From an uncultured Amylibacter sp. (GTDB taxonomy: Bacteria > Pseudomonadota > Alphaproteobacteria > Rhodobacterales > Rhodobacteraceae): DNA of 64,000 nt. This document shows, in pieces, positions 34,602 through 43,324 of this stretch. Position 1 is the first letter of the stretch; every line of letters begins with the position of its first letter. The notes under the pieces are model-generated. The model was given only the letters and a program-made list of their open reading frames with translations. It made no database searches and was not told where the DNA came from. A program made the translations under genes and the position numbers. Location: positions 744,001 to 808,000 of the forward strand of contig CANMGS010000001.1 in NCBI GenBank assembly GCA_947497475.1. The letters run 5' to 3'.

Positions 34602-35809
34602 TACATAAAAGACTTCAGATCAGCGTCTGGATCAGCGACAGCTGCTTTATCAATCGTCTTACCAGCTTCGATAACACGCTTGCCAATCATATACCCACGC
34701 GGATCATTCATCGCATCCACAGCCAGCAATTCATCACCCTTGTAATACCAGTAAGACACCATGCCTTCTTTATCACCCTGACGTGTGACGACATCATCAT
34801 AGCCTGTGTTTAGGCCTGCAATTTGCAGTTTCACATCATACTGATCCGACCAAAACCATGGCTTTGCGACATAGGGTTTATTCGCACCCATAATATTTTC
34901 GGCAACAACTTCTGCTTGATCAATCGCGTTTGGAACAGACTCCAAACGAATGCGATTTCCTTTGTATGGGAAAGACGCGCAATCACCTGCGGCCCAAATA
35001 TTCGAAAAGGACGTGCAGCCATAAGCATCCGTTGCAATACCATTATCAATCTCAACACCTGCATCTTCTGCTACATCAATGTTTGGCAAAATGCCCACGC
35101 CAACGATTGCAAAATCGATGTCCAGCTCAGTGCCATCTGACAGTTTTGCACCTACAACACGCCCATCATCACCAATCAAGTGATCCAAGCCAACACCCTC
35201 GATGATGTTCACGCCTTTTGATCTGTGCAACGCGCGAAAATAATAAGACGTCTGCGAACACGCAACCCGTTGCAGAATACGATCTGCCATTTCCACCAAG
35301 GTCACTTTTAAACCCTTAGCGGACGCCACAGCTGCGGCTTCCAACCCAATGTAGCCACCGCCGATAACCAGCACATGTTTACCTTCAGCAAACTCTGGTT
35401 CCATCGCATCCACATCGGCCAGACCGCGCACACCGAATACACCATCCAAATCACCACCGATTGAAGCAGGCAAATAGCGCAATTTGGAACCTGTCGTGAA
35501 GACAAGGTGATCATATTTCAACTCTTCACCAGAAACCGTAATCGTGCCCTTATAAACGTCCAAAGCTGAAACCGTTTCACCTGTGCGCAAATTGATTTCA
35601 TTCTCTGCATAAAATGATTCTGGTTTTAGGTACAAACGTTCCAAATCCATCTCACCCAAAAGGTACTTTTTGGACAAAGGCGGGCGTTGATAAGGCGGTG
35701 CTTGCTCTTCACCGATCAAAGTGATTTGTCCATCAAACCCTTGATTTCTAAGCTTAACAACCAAAGAACTGCCCGCTTGACCAGCGCCAATTACAACGAC
35801 ATGTGACAT
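34601..35809 (-). CDS. FAD-dependent ferredoxin reductase-like oxidoreductase
   Basis: A 402-residue pyridine nucleotide-disulfide oxidoreductase fold protein with FAD loop VVIGAGQAGSSL near the N-terminus, NAD(P)H loop VIGGGYIGLEAAAVA, the WAAGDCASF FAD motif and a C-terminal reductase domain (NPRGYMIGKRVIEAG). It belongs to the putidaredoxin/rhodocoxin reductase group that passes electrons from NADH to ferredoxins for P450 or dioxygenase systems. No ferredoxin or oxygenase gene is adjacent. It overlaps rsmD by one base and is divergent from the peroxiredoxin gene. Confidence 0.88.
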   Translation of the reverse strand: MSHVVVIGAGQAGSSLVVKLRNQGFDGQITLIGEEQAPPYQRPPLSKKYLLGEMDLERLYLKPESFYAENEINLRTGETVSALDVYKGTITVSGEELKYDHLVFTTGSKLRYLPASIGGDLDGVFGVRGLADVDAMEPEFAEGKHVLVIGGGYIGLEAAAVASAKGLKVTLVEMADRILQRVACSQTSYYFRALHRSKGVNIIEGVGLDHLIGDDGRVVGAKLSDGTELDIDFAIVGVGILPNIDVAEDAGVEIDNGIATDAYGCTSFSNIWAAGDCASFPYKGNRIRLESVPNAIDQAEVVAENIMGANKPYVAKPWFWSDQYDVKLQIAGLNTGYDDVVTRQGDKEGMVSYWYYKGDELLAVDAMNDPRGYMIGKRVIEAGKTIDKAAVADPDADLKSFM

Positions 35810-35900
35810 TTAGTTAGTACCCTAATTAATTTACTGGTCTAAAACCATTCAACGATCTATATATATTCATAATGCAAACTCAACTTAGAAAGTGAACCCT

Positions 35901-36389
35901 ATGTCATTATCTGCTGGCGATACATTACCAGACGCAACTTTGATGCATCTTGGCGCTGAAGGCCCTGAAGAAATTAACCTAAATGAATTGGTAGCTGGCA
36001 AGAAAGTTGTCATCTTTGCCGTACCAGGTGCATACACCCCAACATGTTCATCCGCACATATGCCAAGCTTTGTGAAAAATGCTGATGCATTGAAAGCAAA
36101 AGGCGTAGACGAAATTATCTGTGTATCCGTAAACGATGTGTTCGTGATGAATTCATGGGGCAAAGATATGGGTGCAGATGCCGCTGGCATTCACTGTTTC
36201 GCAGATGGCGATAGCAGTTTTACCAAAGCAATCGGTATGGATTTTTCTGCGCCACCTGTTGGTCTTATCGACCGTTCAAAGCGTTACGCAATGGTTGTGA
36301 ATGACGGTACAGTCACAGCATTCCAAGCCGAAGAAAGCCCAGGTGTTTGTGACGTTTCAGGCGCTGAACACATCATGGATGCTCTGTAA
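35901..36389 (+). CDS. Peroxiredoxin (Prx5/type II)
   Basis: A 162-residue thioredoxin-fold peroxidase of the Prx5 type with the active-site segment PGAYTPTCS (peroxidatic Cys49) and a C-terminal cysteine (SPGVCDVSG). It reduces hydrogen peroxide and alkyl peroxides using glutaredoxin or thioredoxin. I chose the ATG at 35901 over an in-frame GTG nine bases upstream because MSLSAGDTLPDATL matches the family start. It faces phhB tail to tail. Confidence 0.92.
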   Translation: MSLSAGDTLPDATLMHLGAEGPEEINLNELVAGKKVVIFAVPGAYTPTCSSAHMPSFVKNADALKAKGVDEIICVSVNDVFVMNSWGKDMGADAAGIHCFADGDSSFTKAIGMDFSAPPVGLIDRSKRYAMVVNDGTVTAFQAEESPGVCDVSGAEHIMDAL

Positions 36390-36391
36390 AA

Positions 36392-36688
36392 CTATTCGGC
36401 CAGTTTGTTCATCATCTTGGCCAATTTAATATCCAATTCTGACAACCCGTCCACATCATGGGTTGTCAGTACAACCTCTACGCGGTTGTAAACATTCGAC
36501 CACTCAGGATGGTGGTTCCATTTTTCCGCATACATCGCAACACGGGTCATCCAACCAAAGGCTTGGTTGAACGTTTTGAATTTGAAACTTTGGGAAATCG
36601 CATCGCGATCACCCACCATCGCCCAACCTTCATTCAGAAGTTCCGCCAAAACCGTTTCGCGTTCTTGTGACGTTAATAGTTCAGCCAT
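36392..36688 (-). CDS. phhB: Pterin-4a-carbinolamine dehydratase
   Basis: A 98-residue protein of the PCD/DCoH family. The active-site motif [14 protein letters not shown] with its paired histidines and the later [11 protein letters not shown] are diagnostic. It dehydrates 4a-hydroxytetrahydrobiopterin formed by aromatic amino-acid hydroxylases. No hydroxylase gene is visible here. The start at 36688 overlaps the end of the upstream COG3146 gene by eight bases; a start nine bases further upstream is possible. It is last in the RidA-GDPD-COG3146-PhhB operon. Confidence 0.93.
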   Translation of the reverse strand: MAELLTSQERETVLAELLNEGWAMVGDRDAISQSFKFKTFNQAFGWMTRVAMYAEKWNHHPEWSNVYNRVEVVLTTHDVDGLSELDIKLAKMMNKLAE

Positions 36689-37862
36689 CTTGTTCACCTT
36701 CCACTTTTTTAAACGGGCCGTAATCCGTTAGAATTTCGATTTCTTCATCTATGGCCTCACGTTCCGCCTGTAGATACTTTCCAACAGCGTTCCGAAACCC
36801 TGGATCAGCAAACCAATGCAATGAATATGTTGGCTTAGGCAAATATCCACGCGCCAATTTGTGTTCGCCTTGCGCGCCCGCCTCTACCCGTTTCAAACCA
36901 TGTCTGATCGCGTAATCAATGGCCACATAATAACACACTTCGAAATGCAAACACGAATGATGCTCAATACAGCCCCAATAACGACCATACAGGCAATCCT
37001 GTCCGATGAAATTCAAAGCACCCGCAACCCAGCGTCCTTCACGTTCACAAAGCACCAGCAAAACATCATCACGCATATGCTCTTGGACATGATCAAAGAA
37101 TTCGCGCGTTAAATAAGGTGACCCCCATTTACGCATTCCAGTGTCTTGGTAAAACACCCAAAACGCATCCCAATGTTCGGGCTGAATATCATGCCCAGTC
37201 AGCTCAACAATACGTCCACCAAACGCCTGCGCTTCTTTGCGTTCTTTGCGGATATTTTTACGCTTGCGGGATGACAGTGCGGCCAAGAAATCATCAAAAG
37301 AACCATAGCCATCATTCAACCAATGAAACTGCTGTCCCGTTCTTTGCAGAAGTCCAATCTGTTCCCCAACCTCGAACTCTTCATGTGTACAAAACGTCAT
37401 ATGAAACGACGAGAGTTGATTGTTCGCTGCAATCTGAACCGCACCTTGCGCAAGCGCAGATTGACCAATCACCTCAAACCCTTTGCGGCACAAAAAGCGT
37501 GATCCTGTAACGGGTGTGAATGGAACAGCAGATTGTAATTTCGGATAATACCGCCCACCTGCATTTTCATAGGCATGCGCCCAATTGTGATCAAAGATAT
37601 ATTCGCCCTGTGAATGCGACTTGGCATAAAGCGGCATTACCGCGATCAATTCACCATCTTGGCGCGCAACCAAATGATGCGCTTGCCACCCTGTGCCCGC
37701 ACCAACAGAACCGCTGTCTTCTAAAGCTTTTAAAAACCGATGCGTTGTAAAAGGGTCATTTGCGCGCCCACCCGTATGTTGAACGCAAGCATCCCAATCT
37801 ACAGCCGAAATATCAGATAAACCGCTTAACACATCGATGGTAATTTTTTCTGGGTCAGACAT
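36681..37862 (-). CDS. COG3146/FemAB-like GNAT acyltransferase
   Basis: A 393-residue protein of the COG3146 (PF04339) family. Diagnostic segments are [32 protein letters not shown], the [17 protein letters not shown] block and the C-terminal [19 protein letters not shown]. The fold is a double GNAT domain like FemAB peptidyltransferases, and peptidoglycan-related function is often suggested but unproven. It lies eight bases after the phosphodiesterase gene and overlaps phhB, so it is part of the same operon. Confidence 0.88.
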   Translation of the reverse strand: MSDPEKITIDVLSGLSDISAVDWDACVQHTGGRANDPFTTHRFLKALEDSGSVGAGTGWQAHHLVARQDGELIAVMPLYAKSHSQGEYIFDHNWAHAYENAGGRYYPKLQSAVPFTPVTGSRFLCRKGFEVIGQSALAQGAVQIAANNQLSSFHMTFCTHEEFEVGEQIGLLQRTGQQFHWLNDGYGSFDDFLAALSSRKRKNIRKERKEAQAFGGRIVELTGHDIQPEHWDAFWVFYQDTGMRKWGSPYLTREFFDHVQEHMRDDVLLVLCEREGRWVAGALNFIGQDCLYGRYWGCIEHHSCLHFEVCYYVAIDYAIRHGLKRVEAGAQGEHKLARGYLPKPTYSLHWFADPGFRNAVGKYLQAEREAIDEEIEILTDYGPFKKVEGEQDG

Positions 37863-37870
37863 AGGCTCGC

Positions 37871-38620
37871 TTAAGCTAGATACCTTTCAAAGGTAATATT
37901 CTGCGCCACTTGTCGAGCGATTTTTTCCTGCTCCGCAGATCTAACAGTCCAACATAGAATATCAGCGCCCAGCGCCTTAATACGCGCAACAGGTGCATCC
38001 GTCAGATGGTTTACATTATGCGAAATAAAACTAGCACCTACCCTTTCATAATCGGGTATTTCCGCCAATTCTTTACGTCTAACCTCTGGAATAAGTGGCC
38101 AATTTTCCTTCAAATACGGGTCTGTCACAATCCCACGCACAATATCAGGTGACCACTTTGCACATTTCGCAACCGTATGCGGATTAAAAGACATCAACGC
38201 CTTATCCCCATCATATGCGTTCATCAATGCGCATGTCGCCTTGGCCAATTTCCCAACTTTCGGCCCCAAAGCACCATCTTGATCTTTGATCTCGACCAAC
38301 AGGGGAACTTGCCCTTTTACCTCAGCCAAAAACGCTTCAAGCGTGGGAATACCTTCATCTCCACCCTTTAAGGCAACATTGCTTAATTCCGCGGCATTAC
38401 ATTGCGCGACAACACCATTGGCGTGGGTCAAACGTTCCAATGAATAGTCATGAAAGACCATCGGCACGCCATCTTTGGACAATTGCAGGTCAATCTCTAT
38501 CCCATAACCACGTTCGATAGCCGCCCGCGCGCCCGCAATAGAGTTTTCAGGCCGTCCATCTGTCACATCATGCAATGTGCGATGCGTAATAGGGGCCTGA
38601 AAAAAGGATTTTGCTAACAT
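37871..38620 (-). CDS. Glycerophosphodiester phosphodiesterase
   Basis: A 249-residue GDPD-family enzyme. Catalytic motifs are visible in the N-terminal third: HR in THRTLHDV, the ENS segment, EIDLQLSKDG (metal-binding Glu/Asp) and HDYSLERLT; a later EIKDQ supplies another metal ligand. It hydrolyses glycerophosphodiesters to glycerol-3-phosphate and an alcohol. No signal peptide is present, so a cytoplasmic UgpQ-like role is likely. Its ATG overlaps the last base of the RidA gene. Confidence 0.92.
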   Translation of the reverse strand: MLAKSFFQAPITHRTLHDVTDGRPENSIAGARAAIERGYGIEIDLQLSKDGVPMVFHDYSLERLTHANGVVAQCNAAELSNVALKGGDEGIPTLEAFLAEVKGQVPLLVEIKDQDGALGPKVGKLAKATCALMNAYDGDKALMSFNPHTVAKCAKWSPDIVRGIVTDPYLKENWPLIPEVRRKELAEIPDYERVGASFISHNVNHLTDAPVARIKALGADILCWTVRSAEQEKIARQVAQNITFERYLA

Positions 38621-39087
38621 TATGCAGAGATTTGGAAGATGCCTTCCACCTCAACAGACACATTGAACGGTAATGATCCACAGCCAACAGCCGCACGCGC
38701 ATGCGCGCCAAGATCACCAAAAACTTCGCCCATCAGGTCAGACGCGCCGTTCACAACAGCAGGGTGATTCTCAAAATCTGGAGTTGCGTTCACGAATCCA
38801 CCCAATTTTACGACTTTTTTCACGCGATCTAGGTCACCACCACAAGCTTCACGCAGTTGAGCGATAAGATTTAGGCCACAAACACGCGCAGCAGCCGCGC
38901 CATCCTCAATAGAGGCGCTATCACCCAGTTTTCCAGTCATCAAACCACTCGAATCTTTCGAAACTTGGCCTGAAATATAGACCATATCGCCAACAATCAC
39001 GTATGGTACGTAGTTTGCAGCAGGTGCAGGTGCTTCTGGCAATTCTATGCCCAATTCCGCTAAGCGTGCTTCGATTTTACCAGCCAT
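38620..39087 (-). CDS. RidA family protein (YjgF/YER057c/UK114)
   Basis: A 155-residue RidA-superfamily protein of the longer type: MAGKIEARLAELGIELPEAP start, YISGQVSKDSSG, KVVKLGGFVNATPDF and C-terminal GSLPFNVSVEVEG. The usual RidA arginine that binds imine acids (R105 of E. coli) is not obvious: the corresponding segment reads ARAAVGCGSLP, so the deaminase activity may differ. The ATG at 39087 has a clear site (AAAGGAGAGCCAA), preferred over an upstream codon at 39120. It is the first gene of a four-gene operon and is divergent from mlaA. Confidence 0.88.
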   Translation of the reverse strand: MAGKIEARLAELGIELPEAPAPAANYVPYVIVGDMVYISGQVSKDSSGLMTGKLGDSASIEDGAAAARVCGLNLIAQLREACGGDLDRVKKVVKLGGFVNATPDFENHPAVVNGASDLMGEVFGDLGAHARAAVGCGSLPFNVSVEVEGIFQISA

Positions 39088-39239
39088 TTGGCTCTCCTTT
39101 AACAAATCGTCTTTGTGCATTGATGCAACAGAATTTATCAGGCGTCATCAATAATCGTGACATTTGTCATATGTTAGATGGACAGTTTCGTTCAAAAGGC
39201 TATTATTAAGTCTGATTTAAACAATTAAGAAGTAGTTCC

Positions 39240-39980
39240 GTGTTTTTTAATAAGCCTCCCCGCATTGGATACACGCTAAAAGCCGCAGGATTGGTTGCAA
39301 CAGCAATTATGCTATCTGCATGCACCCAACCTGTATCTAAATCTGCGTTTAATGACCCATACGAACCGCAAAACCGTAAAGTTCACGCATTCAACAAAGG
39401 CTTAGATAGAGCCCTCGTTGGTCCAACAGCGAAGGGCTATGGTTTCATAACTCCACCAGTTTTGGTAAACATGGTGGATAACGTCGCTGGTTATCTAGGC
39501 TTACCTGGTCAAGCAGTGAACAATATTCTTCAAAATGATGCTAAAGGCTTAGGACAAACAGTTCTGACCTTTACACTTAATACATTGACCTTTGGCTTAG
39601 GTGATTTGGCGACAAATGCTGGCGTACCAGACAATAATGCTGACTTTGGGCAGACATTAGACGTATGGGGCTTTCGCCAAGGTATTTATCATGAGGTTCC
39701 TGTATTGGGACCAAGCACAGAGCGCGATACAATCGGATTTATTGTAGATACGGCATTAAACCCGACAAGCTTAGTTGTTCCTGCAGGTGTTTCCACTGGC
39801 TTTAGCGTATTGGATCGCCTTGGCGACAGGAACGAATTTTCTGATGTTATTGAAGAAACACTATACGAATCAGAAGATAGTTACGCGACCGCACGATCAC
39901 TTTACTTGCAAAACCGTAACTTCAAATTAAACAATGGCGTAAACGAAGACAGTCTGGAGGATCCCTTTGCTGATTTCTAA
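39240..39980 (+). CDS. mlaA: MlaA/VacJ family outer-membrane lipoprotein
   Basis: A 246-residue lipoprotein starting at GTG, with a signal sequence and lipobox LSAC (acylated Cys28). The family features DPYEPQNRKVHAFNKGLD, QAVNNILQNDAKGLGQT and the TERDTIGF region follow. MlaA removes misplaced phospholipids from the outer leaflet of the outer membrane and hands them to MlaC. Its end overlaps the mlaC-type gene by 14 bases. The inner-membrane MlaFEDB genes are not in this window. Confidence 0.92.
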   Translation: MFFNKPPRIGYTLKAAGLVATAIMLSACTQPVSKSAFNDPYEPQNRKVHAFNKGLDRALVGPTAKGYGFITPPVLVNMVDNVAGYLGLPGQAVNNILQNDAKGLGQTVLTFTLNTLTFGLGDLATNAGVPDNNADFGQTLDVWGFRQGIYHEVPVLGPSTERDTIGFIVDTALNPTSLVVPAGVSTGFSVLDRLGDRNEFSDVIEETLYESEDSYATARSLYLQNRNFKLNNGVNEDSLEDPFADF

Positions 39981-40578
39981 TACATCAAACCGCAGATCAT
40001 TTCTGTTAGGTGCCGCTGCAACAGCTGGCATGGCAACTTTGCCAACGGCAAGCTTTGCTTTGACAACTGCAGGTGCTGAAAAACTTATCAATGCACTGAC
40101 AGCTGATATTTTTAAAGTTATTAACTCAGGCAAAAAAGGTCCTGCGTTATATAAAGAGTTTAACCGCATCTTTAATCGCTATGCAGCGGTAAGTGCGATT
40201 GCACGGACAACATTAGGCCCACCATGGCGATCAGCTACGAATGATCAAAAAGAAGCTTATGTTCAAGCTTTCGGCGGATACCTATCCCGTAAATATGGGA
40301 AAAGGTTTCGTGAATTTATTGGCGCCGAAATTAAAGTGCTTAGCGCTAAATCCGTAAAGCGCGGCGTTTTGGTTAAAAGTAATGTGAAGCTCAAAGGTAA
40401 GTCACCATTCGTCGTTGAATGGCAAGTCTTTGATCGCGGCAACAACCCACAAATGTTTGATCTTTATATCGAAGGCATTAGCATGATCAAAACAGAGCGC
40501 GAAGAAATCGGCTCTTTGTTTGATCGCAGCGGTGGCAAGATGGATAAATTCATCGCACGCCTAAAGAACGCTGGCTAA
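39967..40578 (+). CDS. mlaC: MlaC/Ttg2D-type phospholipid-binding protein (TTG start)
   Basis: A 203-residue periplasmic protein of the MlaC (toluene tolerance Ttg2D) family: signal sequence with a twin-arginine-like motif (NRRSFLLG), then FNRYAAVSAIARTTLGPPW, FGGYLSRKYGKRF and IEGISMIKTEREEIGSL. It shuttles phospholipids between MlaA and the inner-membrane Mla complex. The only start that keeps the signal peptide is TTG at 39967, inside mlaA and six bases after GGAGG. Its stop overlaps the convergent PBP1A gene by four bases. Confidence 0.88.
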   Translation: MLISNTSNRRSFLLGAAATAGMATLPTASFALTTAGAEKLINALTADIFKVINSGKKGPALYKEFNRIFNRYAAVSAIARTTLGPPWRSATNDQKEAYVQAFGGYLSRKYGKRFREFIGAEIKVLSAKSVKRGVLVKSNVKLKGKSPFVVEWQVFDRGNNPQMFDLYIEGISMIKTEREEIGSLFDRSGGKMDKFIARLKNAG

Positions 40579-42716
40579 TTCTTACGCCCAAAGATGTTGC
40601 CGAGAACTTTTTTCAAAATAGTCTCGGCATCATCTTCTATACGTCTCAACTCTTCATCTATTTTCTGACCTAAGTTCCCACCACCAATTCTGGTAGATGG
40701 GCGTCCTTCTGGTGTTTCATCAATGATGTCTGCCACTACAGGCAATGGATGTATCATTGGCAAAGTTTTAGATGGTAACCCTTCGTGAACACGTTCCATC
40801 GTTTCGCGCCAAATATCAGCCGGTAATCCACCACCAGTAACACCCGTCAGCTTAGAGTTATCATCATAACCCATCCAAACGCCTGCAACATAATCAGCCG
40901 TAAAACCAATAAACCAAGCATCCCGAGCGCCTTGTGTTGTACCCGTTTTACCAGCCGCTTCGCGCCCCTTTAGCTTTGCTCTGCCCCCAGTGCCATTTTC
41001 TACAACTTGGTTCATCATATACATCAATTCTGCAGCAGAACGATCATTGATCACACGTTGACCATTACCCGATGTTTTACCCATAAGCGGTGTACTATCC
41101 CCCTGAATGGTTAGCTCCATCACCCCATATGGTTTTGCGCTCACACCAGAATTTAGCAGGCCAGCATAAGCACCCGTCATTTCTAACAACGTAGATTCAG
41201 AAGCACCCAGCGCCAGTGCAGGGCCATCAGCCAATTTATTTGCAATCCCAAAATCTTGCGCAAGAACGCGCACTTTTTCTCGGCCTACATTCTCCGACAC
41301 ACGCACAGCCGCAGTATTAACAGACTCTGCCAAAGCTTCTGTGAATGTGATCGGACCCAAATACTTTTTCGTATAATTTTTTGGGCACCACTCGCCTGAC
41401 CCAGGAACATTAAGACAAAGAGGTTCATCAATCACAATAGAATCGTAATTCATTCCATTTTCCAAAGCCGCAGCATAAACAAAAGGCTTAAAAGAAGACC
41501 CTGTTTGGCGCAACGCCTGTGTGGCCCGGTTGAAGCCACCAGCAATCCCAAGGTTACGCCCACCCACGATTGCACGCACAGCACCATCGCGAGACATGAC
41601 AACAATCGCAGCCTGCGCCTTTGACCCCTCACGCACTTTTTCCGTAAATATGTAGTCTAGCGCGCTTTCCGCAGCCCGCTGCACACGCTCATCAAACGTC
41701 GTTTTGATCACGATATCTTCGGTTGTATCTTTCAGAATAAAGTCAGGACCAGATTCCATAATCCAATCTGCAAAATACCCACCAGCACGCTTCTCAGCCA
41801 CGGCAGACAATTTAGCAGGGTTATTACGCGCAGTGATAGCTTCGCCTTTTGTCAGATATCCTTGATCTTCCATCAATCCAACAATCAGATTGGCACGCCC
41901 TTGTGCTCTGCCAATGTCTCGTGTTGGCGCAAAACGACTTGGGGCTTTCAACAAACCCGCCAGCATCGCAGCTTCGGATGCATTAACAACACGCGCTGAC
42001 TTTGCAAAATACCTTTGGCTCGCCGCTTCAAATCCATAAGAGCCAGCACCCAGATAAGCGCGGTTCAAATAAATCGTCAGAATTTCTTCTTTCGTGTACT
42101 TCAATTCCATCGCAATGGACATTGGTACTTCTTTTAACTTCCGCTCCTTGGATGGAAGATCAGAAAAGAACACACGCTTTGCCACCTGTTGCGTAATCGT
42201 GGAACCGCCATTGCCAGATAACGGCGAACGACCAGCACGCATATTAATACGTATCGCACTTGCGATACCGCGTGGGGAAATCCCGAAATGTCTGTAGAAT
42301 CTTTTATCCTCTGTCGCAACGACAGCATCCTTCAAATAAGGCGATACCGTTTCCGAAGACACCAAACCGCCGAATTGATCACCCCGCCATGCAAACACTT
42401 CACCCTGATGATCCCTCATAGTCACAGAGCCGCGCTTGCGATCATCCATCAACGCAACCGCATCAGGCAAGTCTTTATAATAATAAGCTGTTGCAGCACC
42501 GATAACCAATGCCAATAGGACAGCAACCGTTAACCCGATCTTCCAAAAAAGCCGCAAAATAGAAAATAGAATGCCTTTAAAGAAACCAATAACACCACCT
42601 TGGCGTTTTTTAGGCTGTTTTCTAGGCTTCTTCTTTTTAGGGGCCTTTTTTGGTGGCTCGTCGAAATGTTTCATCGGCGCCACCAATGGAGGCTTGTTGA
42701 TACCTTTGTTTGCCAT
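40575..42716 (-). CDS. Penicillin-binding protein 1A family (bifunctional transglycosylase/transpeptidase)
   Basis: A 713-residue class A PBP. A very basic proline/lysine cytoplasmic tail (residues 20-40) precedes one transmembrane helix (about 58-80), the GT51 domain with catalytic ATEDKRFYRHFG (Glu136) and NGGSTITQQVAKR, and the transpeptidase domain with SxxK (TGSSFKP), SxN (ESVNTAAV) and KTG (GKTGTTQGARD). It polymerises and crosslinks peptidoglycan. It is shorter than E. coli PBP1a, lacking the OB-like insertion. Single gene. Confidence 0.93.
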   Translation of the reverse strand: MANKGINKPPLVAPMKHFDEPPKKAPKKKKPRKQPKKRQGGVIGFFKGILFSILRLFWKIGLTVAVLLALVIGAATAYYYKDLPDAVALMDDRKRGSVTMRDHQGEVFAWRGDQFGGLVSSETVSPYLKDAVVATEDKRFYRHFGISPRGIASAIRINMRAGRSPLSGNGGSTITQQVAKRVFFSDLPSKERKLKEVPMSIAMELKYTKEEILTIYLNRAYLGAGSYGFEAASQRYFAKSARVVNASEAAMLAGLLKAPSRFAPTRDIGRAQGRANLIVGLMEDQGYLTKGEAITARNNPAKLSAVAEKRAGGYFADWIMESGPDFILKDTTEDIVIKTTFDERVQRAAESALDYIFTEKVREGSKAQAAIVVMSRDGAVRAIVGGRNLGIAGGFNRATQALRQTGSSFKPFVYAAALENGMNYDSIVIDEPLCLNVPGSGEWCPKNYTKKYLGPITFTEALAESVNTAAVRVSENVGREKVRVLAQDFGIANKLADGPALALGASESTLLEMTGAYAGLLNSGVSAKPYGVMELTIQGDSTPLMGKTSGNGQRVINDRSAAELMYMMNQVVENGTGGRAKLKGREAAGKTGTTQGARDAWFIGFTADYVAGVWMGYDDNSKLTGVTGGGLPADIWRETMERVHEGLPSKTLPMIHPLPVVADIIDETPEGRPSTRIGGGNLGQKIDEELRRIEDDAETILKKVLGNIFGRKN

Positions 42717-42881
42717 AATGGTTCTTCTGCTGCTCTTTTTTATCCGAATCTATGCTTTCTAAGCCCATTTGTGGAGTACCTAAGATCGGAATTACAAAAT
42801 ACTTTTTGCACATTTTTTAAACAAAATCTATTCTGCGTCTATTTTTTAGGCATATATGTTAATTTTTACCACGAATTGTCT

Positions 42882-42898
42882 GTGGTTTCATTGAAGCC
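42882..42898 (+). promoter_or_regulatory. Possible sigma-54 (-24/-12) promoter upstream of glnK
   Basis: GG at 42884-42885 and GC at 42896-42897 are separated by ten bases, the invariant sigma-54 spacing, with TGTGG upstream and GAAGC downstream. Other consensus positions match poorly. The implied transcript would start near 42909, about 60 bases before glnK, a gene usually under nitrogen control. Confidence 0.3.
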
Positions 42899-42933
42899 CA
42901 AACATACTGCCTATCTTTTAACCCTCATTGAAA

Positions 42934-42952
42934 GCGCACCACGTTGGTGTGC
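42934..42952. promoter_or_regulatory. NtrC-site-like dyad in front of glnK
   Basis: GCGCACC and GGTGTGC flank five bases (ACGTT), one mismatch from a perfect dyad and close to the NtrC consensus GCACC-N5-GGTGC. It lies only 18 bases before the ATG, so it may be a leader hairpin or an autoregulatory site rather than an upstream activator site. Confidence 0.35.
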
Positions 42953-42969
42953 CCATGAAAGAGGGTCAA

Positions 42970-43308
42970 ATGAAACTTATCATTGCAACCATTAAGCCGT
43001 TCAAATTGGAAGAAGTGCGTGAAGCAGTCACCAAAGCGGGCGCAACGGGCATGATGGTCTCCGAAATCAAAGGATACGGAGCACAGTCAGGTCACACAGA
43101 AATTTATCGCGGTGCGGAGTATGCTGTAAACTTCGTTCCTAAAATCCGCATCGAAGTCGTTGTCGCAGACGATCTTGCGGACACAATCGTTTCCACCATC
43201 GAAGACACTGCCAAAACAGGCAAAATCGGTGATGGCAAAATCTTTGTCCTAAACGTGGAAGAAGCCGTACGCGTGCGTACTGGCGAAAAAGGCGCTGACG
43301 CCGTCTAA
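42970..43308 (+). CDS. glnK: Nitrogen regulatory protein P-II (GlnK)
   Basis: A 112-residue PII protein starting MKLIIATIKPFKLEEV. The T-loop carries the uridylylation tyrosine Tyr51 (RGAEYAVNF), and the C-terminal GKIFVLNVEEAVRVRTGEKG motif is intact. PII senses 2-oxoglutarate, ATP/ADP and glutamine. Co-transcription with amtB, 16 bases downstream, marks it as GlnK, which plugs AmtB when nitrogen is sufficient. The ATG at 42970 follows GAGGGTCAA and gives the standard length; the frame extends 42 bases further upstream without conserved sequence. Confidence 0.96.
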   Translation: MKLIIATIKPFKLEEVREAVTKAGATGMMVSEIKGYGAQSGHTEIYRGAEYAVNFVPKIRIEVVVADDLADTIVSTIEDTAKTGKIGDGKIFVLNVEEAVRVRTGEKGADAV

Positions 43309-43324
43309 AACTAATCCTGAGGAA

